A DNA stretch of 64,000 nucleotides from Tremella fuciformis (lineage: Eukaryota > Basidiomycota > Tremellomycetes > Tremellales > Tremellaceae): assembly GCA_032768795.1 (NCBI GenBank), contig CP136490.1:1860001-1924000 (forward strand). Direction: 5' to 3'. Positions 12,837-24,456 of the stretch are shown here, in pieces. The number at the start of each line of letters is the position of its first letter. Within the stretch, counting starts at the first letter, position 1. The notes under the pieces are model-generated. The model was not told where the DNA came from, ran no database searches, and worked only from the letters and a program-made list of their open reading frames with translations. The translations under genes were made by a program, and so were the position numbers.

Positions 12837-13541
12837 ATGAACGCACTGAGGCTCTCCAGCAGCAGGGCGGCGCGCCGGACATTCTCCTCGACTGTCTCGC
12901 GCCGCCGTGAGGAGGTCGTTGGTACTGTTGGTCCAGCACCCGTCCCACGACCTGTCGGGGGCTTCAGGTGAGTACTGAACTTTGCAGACTGTTCCGAGAA
13001 TCGTGCGAGCTCAGAGGGCACCTGAGGATGACGCTGATGTGACAGGGGGGGTATCCTTGGCTTCGTACGCACATCCTTGCTCTATCTGGCTTCGACTGAC
13101 TGACTGACCTCGGCAGTTCTTTGGGTTCTCGGCCGCCACTGCTTTCGGACTTTACTATCTACAGCAGGAGAACAAGGTGGCGACGGGCCTGTTGTTGGCA
13201 AGCGTAGAGGAGCTGCAACAGGGCACAGGCAAGGTCCGCTCTCGTTGTCGCCCGTCGGGCGCTTGTGGGCCAGACTGAGGGCGTAGATCACCTCGCACCT
13301 TGATCGCCTGCAGAGTGTAGAAAAAGAGCTCGCGAATCTGAAAGCAGCCGCAGCGGTCAAGGAGGATGTGAACCGCAACCGCGAAGAGATGAAGAGGGTC
13401 TATGTGGGGCTCGCATCACCTAGGAGCACAGCACGAGCTGATATGCAGGACGGCTTGCACATCGAACTTCTCGACCTGCGAGCGCACGTCTGGGGCGTCG
13501 AGCAAGATCTGCAAAAAGTCGTCAGGACGGGTCAGTCATGA
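12837..13541 (+). CDS. Conserved fungal mitochondrial single-pass membrane protein
   Basis: Function unknown. Exons: 12837-12967, 13046-13064 (19-nt micro-exon), 13117-13233, 13314-13541 (495 nt, 164 aa). The N-terminus is rich in Arg, Ser and Ala and lacks acidic residues for the first 24 residues, as expected of a mitochondrial presequence (MNALRLSSSRAARRTFSS). A glycine-rich hydrophobic segment (GILGFFFGFSAATAFGLYYL) spans the second and third exons and probably crosses the inner membrane. After it comes a helix LLLASVEELQQGT, a pattern I associate with uncharacterised fungal proteins of this type. A charged coiled coil follows to the C-terminus. All introns are GT-AG. The start was chosen because it gives the presequence; the shared divergent promoter with WAPL is only 184 bp. 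Confidence 0.75.
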
Positions 13542-13877
13542 TCTCGATGCTCTCTGCACAGGGATCATGCCAGACTGATGACCAGAATCCATACGCATCT
13601 GAAGATGGCTGCAGAATCATAGACAAGCCGGGCGGACAAAAGGGGCACGATCCATACACACCTGATCTCCGCCCGCGACAAGATGAAATCATTTTCGTTG
13701 ATGAAGACGGGCTGGCTGGCCCAACCGAATACGGGTGCAGGGGTATACGCTAAGTGTACAACATCCTAGGCCTGTACCAACATTGTCTCGTATCGTAGAT
13801 CCAGATCCCACACTGGCAGACTGCCCGCTCATGCGCTTGGCTCCTCTCCGAGGGCATCTCATGATGCGTTGCCGTCA
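13542..13877. other. Convergent intergenic gap
   Basis: This 336-bp stretch separates two convergent stop codons. Short open frames occur but none has a recognisable product or splice structure. It is presumably the 3' UTRs of both neighbours. Confidence 0.5.
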
Positions 13878-14478
13878 CTATTTGGCCTTGCCCCGCCCTC
13901 GTCCCCTGCCCCGACTCCGACTGCTGACACTCCGCGTGCCAGGCGCGAACAAAGTCTTCCGTACAACAGCGCCGTCCGGGTCATCTCCCGCTCGTTCCAG
14001 ATCAGACGTGCGCATCATGCCGTCCGGCGGAGATGTCTCTGGCCGCATGGGGCTGGGAGAAGAGGGACGCGAGGAGCTGGCGGACGAGCTGGACTGCTGT
14101 CTCGGTGTGGGGGACGGCAGGGTGCGCACCGTCGTTATCGGCAGCATGTGACTGTTTGTTGTTGGCACTCCAGCCCGACCTCGTACATTGAACTGGGGAC
14201 GACTCACTTGCCTGCCGCTCTGCCGATATCCTCGATGCGTTTCTTCTGTTCATGCGAGAGGTTGGACGGGCCAATACCCCCTTCACCTCCTATTGAGCCA
14301 TACCCAGTGTCTGAGATGATAGACGCCTCCCTGGGAGGCGGTAGGAGTGCGGCCGCCTCCGGATCGGTGTGCTGCTCGTCAGCTTTACACTTTCGTCCTG
14401 CGCGGAGAGCCTCACTGGAGACGCCGAAGCTGGCTTTTTTCTCGGCCCACAGCAGGGGAGGTAGTCGAAAAAGCCCAT
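13878..14478 (-). CDS. LAMTOR1/Meh1(Ego1)-like lipidated adaptor
   Basis: Probable membrane anchor of the Ragulator/EGO complex, which tethers Rag GTPases to the vacuole for TORC1 signalling. Exons, minus strand: 14416-14478, 14208-14371, 13878-14151 (501 nt, 166 aa). The N-terminus MGFFDYLPCCG offers Gly2 for myristoylation and two adjacent Cys (9 and 10) for palmitoylation. The first splice joins to HTDPEAAALLPP, and an acidic Gly-rich segment and LSHEQKKRIEDIGRAAG follow, a helix like the LAMTOR domain. The remainder is Ser-rich and ends in an Arg-Gly repeat tail (SRGRGRGRGKAK), which is unusual for the family. The assignment rests on the lipidation motif and layout and is weaker than most here; it could be another small myristoylated protein. 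Confidence 0.6.
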
Positions 14479-15220
14479 GTAAACGGCCCTCCAGCCGTAT
14501 GTTGTTGCTCTAGAGGATGGGCCGACGGGGATTCGATCGAGACTGACTACACCACTCTTGTTCTTCCGTACAATCCGAGTCCACCGGATCCTCGGTGCGC
14601 TTTAGCCAATAGTCGCAGTCCTTTCGAGATGGACGATGATACGTTTCTGCGAGATGCCGCTGTTGACCACAGTTGAGTGATGTACCGTCAAAAGAGTGTC
14701 CAGACAGAGTAGAATATGCAGCCAAATCCAAACCTCGGTTTCCGGTCGACTCGGCTGGACAATCTGTCCGTGCCGTGCCCGTCTGACTGATCCTGATTAT
14801 CTAATTCATTATTATTTCATTACTAAACCATTAGCAAGGGACACCACAACCGAACGAGTACAGTCATGCACCAGTCAAAAGCTACCAGCTGTTGTATTCC
14901 TCCTCGCCTATGCAAAAGCCAATTGGTTTGCGAGCTCTCCTTCGACTGATCATACTCGAGCTGATCTCAATTTTCGATACAAGCAGACGCCTCCTCCTCC
15001 GGATCTCTCATAATGGTTAATCAACGCCGCGGCATGGGTACGTGATAGGGTGTATAGCAGATCCTCCGGTATTCAGCACTTCATGGTTCTGCTTGCGAGA
15101 ATGCTGGGTGATCGTGAGTTGGCGACTGGCGGCTGGCGGCTGGGTCGGGCCGGTGTTTATTGGTGCAGAAGGGTGTCATAGGGAACGTCGCGGCAGAAGG
15201 TGGAGATAGTCGAAAGGTTA
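14479..15220. other. Intergenic region upstream of the LAMTOR1-like gene, downstream of GPA1
   Basis: No convincing gene was found in these 742 bp. The stretch at 14800-14830 is A/T-rich (TTATTATTTCATTACTAAAC), in contrast to the GC-rich GPA1-proximal half with GGCGACTGGCGGCTGG-type direct repeats near 15120-15145. It should include the promoter of the minus-strand LAMTOR1-like gene and the 3' UTR of GPA1. Confidence 0.5.
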
Positions 15221-16706
15221 TTACAGGATGCCGCTGTCACGCAAGGCGTTTTGAAGAATAGTCTCTTTAACTGCCGCAAAGACTAGTCGTATCTGTTCAC
15301 GATCAGCTCGACCCGCCTCCGCGATCCGAGCTGGTAACGCACATTTGACGTGTCAGTTGCTTGCGTCAAGTGCGGATACACGCTCAATCGTGCCCGATTT
15401 GTCTGGGTGAAGCGCCAGAGGATGTATTTCGCCGCCTTGTTGATGTCGGCGCCGCCGGTATACTCCGGGAAGTAGTGTACAAGAGGAACCTTGGGCAACT
15501 TCTGCTTGAAGACATCGATCTTGTTGAGGAAGAGAATGACCGATGTCCGCAAAAACCAACGGGAGTTGATGACGGATTCGAATAGAACTAGTGATTCTTG
15601 CATCCGGTTCTGCCAGGTCAGCAGCAGCCGAATATATAATAGCCACGCGACTCGCTTGGCCATTCTCTTCCAGCAGCACCTGGTCATACTCGCTGAGAGC
15701 GACACAGAAGATGATGGAGGTCACCGCCTCAAAACCTCCGCGGTCAGCATTACATACTGGGCCGCTGCCAGTCAATGACTCACAATGAATCCACTTTTTA
15801 CGTTCGCTTCGTTGTCCGCCGACATCAAACATGTGTATGCTAAGCTGCCCCATGTTGAATCGCGTTTCGCTGATACCGGTGGTCTTTGTTCGAGCACGCA
15901 GGACATCCGCCTCGTCTGGAATGTAGTCAGGCGCTCCGATTTTGCGGATGTTGGCGAAAAAGTATGTCGCCGAGTCCATCAGGTAGAACTCGGATGAACG
16001 ATCCATAACACTCGGGATGACCGGATCATGCCACAGGGCTTCGATGTTGCTCAAGATCTCCTGCGAGACCACGGCCATGGGATCGGCGTCCATCCGATAT
16101 GACAATATGCGCTCCGCGTATTCCCTATTATTTGGTTCTTCGGGATCGACACCCAATTTCCGCATAGCCATGATCAGTGCTTGAGCCGAGTCGAGCACGT
16201 TCTTGTGCCTGAGTGTCAGACAATCACGAGGACCGCGGGCGAATACGACACCCACACTATCATGCGATAATTGAGTAGTTCCTCCTTCGTATATCCGTTT
16301 TGGTGGATGATCTTCATCTGCTTGACAATGGTCGATTTGCCTGATTCACCGGAACCTGCAAAATGAGCTGGCTGTTCTGTGGGAGCAAATTGAACGTTGA
16401 CCCACCCAATAGCAAGATCTTGCACTCCTTCTTGATCTTCCGTTGATCATCCTCCAACTGCCGATCTATGGCATTACTTCTTTGCGCACTTGCCCCATTC
16501 TCGGGACTGGCGAGAGCTGCTGCCATGCCCTGTGTCGAGCTACCTCCGGGTCCCGAATCATCGTCTGACGGAGATGCGGCCTTCCCTGTTGTAGGGGACG
16601 ACCCTGGGGCATTGGCGGTCGGGCTAGCATTGGCGGCAGGGGGTTTGGTGGGACCATTCGCGGCCGTCTTCTGAGCGGGCTCTGGCGAGGACATACACGA
16701 GCCCAT
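15221..16706 (-). CDS. GPA1: Heterotrimeric G-protein alpha subunit Gpa1
   Basis: Membrane-tethered GTPase that in Cryptococcus activates adenylyl cyclase in response to nutrients. Exons, minus strand: 16406-16706, 16256-16355, 15784-16208, 15656-15735, 15343-15609, 15221-15292 (1245 nt, 414 aa). Seen: MGSC start (Gly2 myristoylation, Cys4 palmitoylation), an Ala/Pro/Ser-rich insert of about 65 residues, P-loop GSGESGKST made by the first splice, RARTKTTGI (switch I, with the conserved Arg and Thr), DVGGQRSE (switch II), FLNKID, and C-terminus LRDSGIL. The insert is what marks it as the cryptococcal-type Gpa1. Intron 4 (15610-15655) begins GC (CAA|GCGAGT) and must be removed to read ENGQNRMQES. 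The last intron uses GTGCGT. Complete and intact. Confidence 0.96.
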
Positions 16707-18526
16707 ATTGGCTCGAGAATGGGTGCAATATCGTTAAGCCAAGAGAGAACGGTGGTATTACGGCCGACTTGAGGTGAGGAGTAGATTTTGAGAGTGGGGG
16801 TCGATAGGGCAGATCCAGGATGACGGCTCGACGGGCGTATTGGTTTGGCGTGGCGCTTCAGACAGCCTGCAGGTGTCAGGGCTAGCTGGATCTGTGACAG
16901 GTAGGGCCCAGATCACCACGGCTCTGCGAGCTGCGAGGCAGGAGAATGGAGATGCGGCTCCTTTCGCTGTCGCAGATGGGTCGACGCGAAAGGATCCTGC
17001 AACCGAGCTAACAATCCTATCCTATTGCTCCTGCGGCGTACAGAGACCAGACTCCACGTCCTGTCGCATACAAGGAAACGCTGAGTCGGATTTCGTCACG
17101 GCCAGTCGAGGGGTGCGGCCGCTGAGGGTATCCTCCAAGTGGGCGCAGAGCCGCGTATCACAAGGACGTTTAGGAAGTGGCAGTAATCGATAGGAGGGAT
17201 GTTCGAAGGAGAGAGAGCGCGTCCGGGCGACAGAGAGAGAGAGGAAATAGATGGGATTGTGACCGGTGGCTTGTCCCCGAAGCGACCGAGAAGGGCTCTG
17301 CCGGGTCTGGCGTGGACGGAGTTCTCGACTATTCCAACGCGAACACGAACGCAAAGGCGGCGATGGCGGTGACGGCGATGGCGAGCACAGCTGACCTTTT
17401 GGTGATGCGTATACGAGGGCCGCTTGGAAGGATGAACGAGGATGACTAAGGAAAAAAAGGGAGTATAGCTTGGTGATCTGGTGGGATCGCGGCAGGGACG
17501 TCGTCTGTCCGGGTGGGTCGGCGATGTCAATCACCCAAAACTCCGGTCGAGAGGGGGAGGGGACGAAGTGATGGATTGAGCCTTGAGAGCTGTGGGCTGG
17601 AGAGGGAGGGGGGGAGGATGGTGAGGATGCATGTAGCTGCTCAGCATGCATTGAGGGAAGGGGGTGTGAGGGTGATATGGCCGCCGGGTTGCCGCAAAAG
17701 GTAATTCCGGAAAACCCAAAAGTGGCCTGAGCCCCTGCAGTGGCGTTTCTCTCACTCTGCCCTTTCCCATTGACCAACATGGATGCAACGTAATGTCCTT
17801 GCTATGCCAGGTGCTGTTCAAGACGCCTCCCAATGCCCCTCCCTGGCTGTCCGGGGCACGTCGAAGCGACCACGAAAGGTCCGTCATGCATCTCAATAGC
17901 AGCGACTGGGTCCACGGTCAACGAAACATCTGGACGACGGCAGTGTCGACCCTCTCTCCTTGAGAGATTGGCGAACGGCCGAACCTCTGGAATCAATGAG
18001 CTATGCACAGTGTTGGGGATTTGCCGTTGCAGCCGCTGTGCCACGCCCGCCATCCTGACGCCACGTTCTCAATTGATCGACGCGAGGCGTGAACCGACGC
18101 GGAACGTCACACCCTCTTCCATTCCAGAGCTACCAGATCCCAGTGACTAACTTATTCTCACGCCGCAGCTTAGAATCAGATAAACTGTCCACGAGGTCAA
18201 TCTTGACCTTTTATGGAAATGGAATGGCAAGTCGCCCGAGCCCAAGCAAGCCTGGACTCGCTTCATCCTACTACAAACAGAGAGACGCCACGCCTGTCCT
18301 GTTCCTGTCCTGGTCTCTCGCGTCGATCATCTCTTTCCCCCGATCGGAACCTGGCCTTGTATCCTCTTCTCCCACGGACGCGGAATGTCACGACTCCCCG
18401 GGCCTCAGAGTCAACACGGGCAAGGCAAGTTACCCTGGCGCAGCCCGGGAACACGCGGTTCCTGGACGATCAGATCTGATATCATCTGACGGCGTGGCAC
18501 CTTTCTTTCCAGTCCCTCCGCACTCA
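16707..18526. promoter_or_regulatory. Long upstream region of GPA1
   Basis: These 1.8 kb separate the GPA1 start from the stop of the zinc-finger gene, both on the minus strand. Open frames occur on both strands (the longest is 17022-17780 minus, 252 codons), but they are Ser/Pro-rich, lack motifs and have no splice support. The region therefore most likely holds the GPA1 promoter, a long 5' leader and possibly upstream ORFs. It is unusually long for this compact genome, as is often seen for fungal signalling genes. Confidence 0.5.
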
Positions 18527-20938
18527 TCACGTGTGCGCCGACAACAATCGCCACAGCAACGCCGCGTCGTCTCGATCAATATCACTACCCGTCGAGAGGC
18601 GGCCAGCCGCGCATGAAAGCAGGTCGCCCACGCCGTCACAAAGGGTCTGCTTGTCGTTTGCCGCAATTATACTGTCAAGTAAAGCCAACATGGGAGCTTC
18701 GGGCGGATCATGCGCTGCCGGAAGCCGATCGCCAGGATTGGGAAGGCACCCCCAGGCAAAAGCCCAGATCACCAACTGTATTTGCATCAGACACAATTCA
18801 AACGGCAAATATCAAAAGGGTCACTCACCGTCGTCAGGTAAACAGTCCACCCGGTGAATATACCCCACTCGCCCGTAATGGTATTCCGTAGATATCGAGC
18901 GCATTGCCAAACGCAACTCCAAGAGTCATCTGCCTTTGCCCAAAGTCGGACTCGACGACGAGCGTCTTCATGCTGCCTTTGATCAACTGTTTCATGGTCA
19001 GCGGCATTTCAGAAACATGCAGTACTTGCTTGTTGCGCCACAGATATTCATCTCCCCAGCTGCCACCAGCAACATGGGTATATCGCTAAGGGCGGAAATA
19101 ATGGACAAGGCAAAGGAGTCGCGGATGCGACCGGTGTCGCCGTTTCCTTGTACGTGATTGATGCTTTTCTCCCAAGCTATCCGGAGGTTGACCACAGCTG
19201 ATTATCTTAGCTTGACAAAGCCCAGGGGCCAGGAACAACATCGCTCACCGTGAAACATAGCTTCTCGCCATTGCCGAGGACCATCCCTGAATTTGAGTCC
19301 CATCCCTCCTCGCGTTCGACAATCCCAAGCAACAGCCATGATCCCGGTCAAGATGACCTCGACAGTGAATGCGTGTTCGGCGTCTACTTGAAAAGGCAGC
19401 GGTTCGTCCTTGAAGAACAGCGTGTTCCAAACTGTTGCAGCATACCCGTCGGGCACCTCGTGCACCTGAAATTCGGGATGAAGGCCGGGCAGAAAACTCG
19501 ATCGAGTCTTCTTCGCCACGGACGAGGCAAGTGGAGGCTCTCTGCCTCTGATCCATTCTGCAGGCGAGAGGGCATCCCATTGTTTCCGTGAACAAGGAAG
19601 TTTGAGATGATGTGCGAAGACGGAAAGCTGCCGCGAAGGGTGTTGATTCCAAAAGGTCGACAGCTGAGTGTCTAGGAGCAAGACGAAGTATGCAGCTCGG
19701 CGTCGTTCTCATAAAATTAGGCCTCACCCGTGGTAGAGGAGGATCTGCGACTCACCCTCGTCTTTGGCCCAAGTCTCCCATGCCTCCTCCTTTTGCGGTT
19801 CGTAGCCCGACGTCCCCGCCACCCCAATTCCCTTCTTTCTAGCGTGTGATACCATGACCGGCCACATGCACTGCGCGATGAACAAAGTGTTGGTATTGCC
19901 ATGCCAGGTATCGTAGATATGACACAAGCAGAAGGCTTGGAAGGCAGTAATCGGCATGTCTACGCCAACTTGCTGTACGAGAACACCTCGTATCCTCGGC
20001 ACGACGGTACGATGGGCGGCGCTGGGTTGAGAGCCCGAGGCCGAGGCTTGACCGGTAATTATCATCATCAGGACCAGCTCTAGTGGCGCCGAGGATATGT
20101 CGAATGTCCCGCGGTGAATTACGGGACAGGTCGGTGCTACGTTTGACCAGAAAGCCTCGATGGCCTCGATGACAGCTGTCAAGTTGATGTCGGCTTCCTG
20201 TAGAGTCAATGATCGATGTAGGGCACAGTCTATACTTACCGGGTAGGATGCTTGAAGACGCTGTACAAGCTGTTCGTCCGGTTCGATGATCCTCGCGCGC
20301 TCCGCGCTCTCTTGGACTCTGCTGGGACCAACGTTCCAACTCAGGTCTATGACACCGCTTCCCGCATCCTGCCTCTCTCCATTGAGAAGCGTGTCGGCAA
20401 GGGAGCCGTCCCATGATTCTGGCTGCCACATGCTCGGAGAGATCTCGTGTCCAGTATTCGATCCGTACACCATCCCGTTGACCGACACTCCATCAGGCAG
20501 GCTGCCGGTGATCTGGGCTAGAAAGGGCGCCAGAGGCGAGTAGCGGCCCATGTTGGAAGACAACTCATCGGCATCGAGGGGAGACGAGGAGGAGTGTATC
20601 CGCCTTCGTTTTCCGAGTGAGTCTGCGTGGCAGATATTCCGCTTCTCGTGCCTCTGCATCAAATCCAGCCGCTTGAAAGGACGATGGCATATCGGACAGT
20701 TATAGGTATTCTGGGTGTCTGTGGGGTCAGCTTTGGGGATACAATCGCCTGTACAGGACTTCACGATTCGCAGCATGCCGTACAAGATGATCCTGAAGGA
20801 AGACCGCCGTCAGCAGTCATGCCCCTCTGTATGAAAGGCGATGTGACTCACTTTGCGAGTGAATGTCTTGTCGCAGTTGGGGAAGGTGCAGCGGAACGTG
20901 TGGTCGTTTTTGCTGGAGGAGGGTATTGCGGGGGCCAT
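18527..20938 (-). CDS. C2H2 zinc-finger transcription factor with fungal-specific TF domain
   Basis: Nuclear DNA-binding regulator; targets unknown. Exons, minus strand: 20852-20938, 20765-20792 (28 nt), 20240-20718, 19756-20197, 19249-19707, 19030-19197, 18829-18986, 18527-18775 (2070 nt, 689 aa). Finger 1 reads FRCTFPNCDKTFTRK then DHLVRHAANH; its second zinc-binding His codon is split by intron 2. Finger 2 reads YNCPICHRPFKRLDLMQRH and appears to end in Cys (C2HC). A fungal_trans-type domain follows, with AIEAFWSNVAPTCPVIHRGTF, then DEERRRAAYFVLLLDTQLS, produced by splicing 19708-19755. Intron 18987-19029 has a GC donor (CAA|GCAAGT); a GT donor 4 nt later would give a stop. The C-terminus contains EWGIFTGWTVYLTT and a hydrophobic helix. 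Named as a family only. Confidence 0.85.
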
Positions 20939-21151
20939 CGTACTCCTGGCCTGCAGATCTGCTGTCCCTCCAAGCAAGCAAGAGCCTATTGCGTTCGACC
21001 AGAGGAGGATAGAAAGACAGGTAGAGAGAGATGACAGAAGTGGACCGGTTCGAGTGGGGCGAAGTGGGGGCGGGGTCCAACTTGCCCTGGGCCGGTGGCA
21101 AAACAAACAATCCTCGACCGTCGACCGTTTTGTTCCCGTTCATGCGTTTCA

Positions 21152-22760
21152 TCACGTATATGCATCTACATGGCGACTGGCAGGTCGAGACAGACCGCTT
21201 GCCACCGCCACGCCTTCTCTGTTGCGAAACTCGTGAGACGAATACACTTTGCCAGCCCACGCGGAAGCCTGGGTCTCTCCGCCCCCAAACGACGACGAAA
21301 GAGGAACGATTCCAAGAGGCGGTTCGCGCGATGACCGCAGCGATGCCAGAAGACCAGGTGCTACAATGGATAACAGCTCAGACGGGGTCGCTTCGAGGCA
21401 AACGGCGCTGGCCGAGGGGTCCTTGACAATGCGGGACAATCGTTCGTAACAATTGTGGTCCTGCTCCAACGTCGAGGGCGGCCCGCCAGATGAGTGAGGA
21501 GCGGTCCAGAGTGATCGAAGGGGATCTGAGATGGACAGTCCCAGGTAGAATGCTTCAGCTAGTGCGGCGGCTTCGGGAAAGCATGATCTGCCTGCAAACG
21601 TCGAGGAAGCTACTCGAAGAAGGGCCGATAAGACTGTCCTGGCGTGCTCTTGAGCCAAGTTGAGCGTCCGAGTCGAGCCGCGGCAACGCGTGTACACAAC
21701 GAGTCTCGGCAGAGCTTTCGCCAGATATCGCACGGCACTCGCGTCGCTGATGCCATCCAAAATGTCAAGCGCCTGCTCGGCCTTGTCAAGGCTGTCTTGA
21801 ACATCGCGGTACAGCCACCCTTCTGTACAGCCAAGGAGTAGAGATAAGCGGCTCCTGTCATTGACCGCTTGCCAGGGGTCCCCGATGCCAATGTCTTTGA
21901 GGACGTGCAGGCCCCCGTTGTCCAGTTGCGTCCATGCAGCAGTGCGCCGACTCTCCGTGTCCCCCGCCACAAGGTGTCTGAGCGGATGTGAGGGCAGCAA
22001 GTGGTGGCGCAGATTGGGGTGCAGTGCGCTTCGCCGATCGGACAAGAGTCGCTTCATCAAGGGTATCGGAGGGTAGCTTGGCTGTAAGAGGAGCCAGGAC
22101 ATGGCGACAGGGTGATCCAGTAGCTTCTCCAGCACAGGAGTGGTGTCTGCCAGTAGATCCAAGAGCTCCAAGACATTCGATATCGTGTGTTCCGAGGATC
22201 CGTCGCACAATAGGCTGAGTAGATCTTCGACAGTAGGGCAGGATGATTCCTGTATTTGACTGATGAGGGGCGCTGGCGCGGTCGCCGATGGTGTGGCGAC
22301 TGCATAGACAGACAGGCTCAGCTTTGTAGCGGGAGAGCGAATGAGCAGGAGCCGGGTCGTGATCTTGAGTGAGCGTGCCATGCAACCAGACTTGACGGGA
22401 CACTCACGCCGGACGGCATATCGATGGGATAGTCCTGCTCCCACCCGGCCTGTTCGTAGTCCAACTCAGCTTCCTGCAGAGCATTCACTGGCACAGCGTT
22501 GGACACGTTGAGGTAGAGACGTCCCTTCCAGCGTGCTGGGCTCGTTTGCCTGAGTACATCAGTGATACAGCATTCACCTCGGTCATTCAAGAACGGGCGA
22601 AGACGAACCCGACGCCAGCCAAGGATTTGACCCCATCAGGAATGACTCGAATGCTGGCTAGCTGGGTGGGCTGGGCAAAGCGTATGGCCAAGAGAGAGTC
22701 CTGACTGTTGGTCGGGTATAGGGGAGCTGCCAAATGATGATAGACCAGCTGAGGCGACAT
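21152..22760 (-). CDS. Virilizer (VIRMA)-like m6A writer subunit
   Basis: Virilizer proteins are scaffolds of the nuclear mRNA N6-methyladenosine writer complex. Exons, minus strand: 22609-22760, 22408-22549, 21152-22321 (1464 nt, 487 aa). The N-terminus reads IRFAQPTQLASIRVIPDGVK, then KGRLYLNVSNAVPVNALQ, matching the VIR_N pattern of a beta-sheet domain with a conserved siRViP core. The C-terminus has SSHEFRNREG and GLSRPASRHVDAYT, resembling the SRPPSxHVDDF element near the end of animal Virilizer. The middle is helical and Leu-rich without motifs. At 487 aa it is far shorter than animal VIRMA (about 1,800). Two GT-AG introns (59 and 86 nt). The assignment rests on both terminal signatures in the right order; function in this fungus is inferred. 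Confidence 0.7.
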
Positions 22761-23273
22761 GATCACATGGCGATGGCGGAAGACGAGAGAGAAGGAAGAG
22801 ATGAAAAGCAGAGAGAAGGCCCGAGCTGAAACTACAAGTACTGGAGTAATTTACTTTCACCACTGCACTGTGTCTGCTCTGGTTCCCCTTTGCACTCACT
22901 CACATATCGCAACAGATCAAGGTGTAACAAGACTGACAGCAGACGAAGCCCCTTGATGCAGCTGACTGCAGCGGCAGATAAAGGACAGCTCTCCGGGTTT
23001 GAGCTAATTCGAGATGCGAGGCTGGAATCTCACGGGCGCAAGACGTCTCCTGCTGCAAAGTCCTACCTTGACTCTCCCTTCAATCTCCGGCCCCCTGCTC
23101 AGGTGGTCTTCGTCGAGTGAGGGCTCGAGATAGACGGCACTCCTTTGACACTTGTCAGCAAGAAAGGGCCCCTTTGTGGGCGGAGATGGGCCTTCTGGGC
23201 GCATGTCCACTGCATCTGAGGGGTATTTACATCGCTTTGTTTCACGCTTCCAGCTGCATGCTGTAGCAACGCC
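22761..23273. promoter_or_regulatory. Divergent promoter region
   Basis: These 513 bp lie between the divergent Virilizer-like and surface-protein starts. No coding exon was found. A possible signal-peptide frame at 23187 stops before reaching 23274, so it was not joined. Confidence 0.5.
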
Positions 23274-24209
23274 ATGTCCAACACGACGCTAGATGACGGT
23301 GACCCGTCCCTCACTTACTCTGGGACCGGCTGGCAGACGAACGCCCAGCAGAACAGTGCTGCTACCTACTACTACAACCAGACGTTTCACACAACATGTC
23401 AGGATCAGGACTACATGGAATACAGCTTCACCGACACCGTGTTCGTATACGGGGCAGCTAGGACAAAGTACGGAACACCCAACTTGACTCGAGTGTTTGA
23501 AGTGAAAAGCTGACACGCTCAGCAAAGGCTACTACTCGGTCACCCTCGACGGCGGCGCCAAGACATACTACAATGGCTACGCGCCACAAGACATCAATCA
23601 GTACTTGTTATGGGGCATGAGATCAGATGGGAAGCAACATCAAGTCCGTGTATACAATGAGCCGACATACCAGGCCATTGCGGGTCGAAACTGTGAGTCG
23701 TCAGGCTAGAGGCCAAGCGATGCAGATACGAATGCGGACAAGGCTGACAAGCCAAGGTCTTGGTATCGATGATGTGGTTCTAGAAGTCGCCTCGAGGTGG
23801 GGACACACTATCTGATGGTAGCTGCTCCTGATCAATCTCAGTACTTCCACGAGCTCGGCGAGCATGACAAGTGATAGCAGCGTCTCTACCTCAAAAGCAG
23901 CGACTACATCGACGTCTACCACCGTTTCGGTATCTGCGTCTGCCCTGTCCACAATCTCGGATGCTACGGCTCTGCCTGCTTCGTTCACTGCGCCAACGAG
24001 CGCTGGCCTCACTGTCACTCTGGCAGCCGACAGCTCTGGTCCGCACACAGTGTCAGTGCTTGTGGCGCGTCGCAGCGATTGCTAACGGTCGTAGTGCTGT
24101 CACGGGCGGAGACGAGGTCACCATAGGCAGCGCGGGCCATACCATTTCGGCAGCCTCGATGTCGCTTGTCCTCCTCGTTGTATTGCTGTGCAGCCTGACC
24201 CGTGTGTGA
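23274..24209 (+). CDS. Ser/Thr-rich single-pass surface protein (basidiomycete type)
   Basis: Function unknown. Exons: 23274-23467, 23523-23692, 23757-23796, 23842-24050, 24094-24209 (729 nt, 242 aa). The ectodomain begins DDGDPSLTYSGTGW, has Asn-glycosylation sites, and contains VFVYG followed by NKGYYSVTLDGG and LGIDDVVLEV. These form a beta-sandwich pattern repeatedly seen in uncharacterised basidiomycete membrane proteins. A Ser/Thr stretch of about 60 residues follows and the protein ends in SMSLVLLVVLLCSLTRV, a hydrophobic tail that could be a membrane anchor or GPI signal. No classical signal peptide precedes the start, so either translocation uses the tail or a first exon was missed. 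All introns are GT-AG, 43-64 nt. Confidence 0.75.
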
Positions 24210-24456
24210 TGCGGATGGCGAAGGGTCGAGTGACGCTGTCTTCTTGGGTTCACTGTCGGTGTTGTATCGCCTTATTGTACAAATCTCGTGACATGCACGC
24301 GCATGTATTGTGTCTTACCGACCGCGGTGAGTGAGTGTGCGATCAGTGGGGATTAGTGTCCGAGCATCAGCATCAGCTTCTTTCAATCCCGACACATGTA
24401 TCTGATATCCGCCGCAATGGCCGTGTCGCTCGCGCGATCCTCCTAGAGCCTGCCTG

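Noticed and set aside
17022..17780. 252-codon minus-strand frame upstream of GPA1
   Set aside because: Low-complexity Ser/Pro composition, no motif, no splice structure; more likely leader or promoter sequence.
18089..18616. 175-codon plus-strand frame downstream of the zinc-finger gene
   Set aside because: Antisense to the stop region of the zinc-finger gene, basic Ser/Arg composition without motifs; looks like chance.
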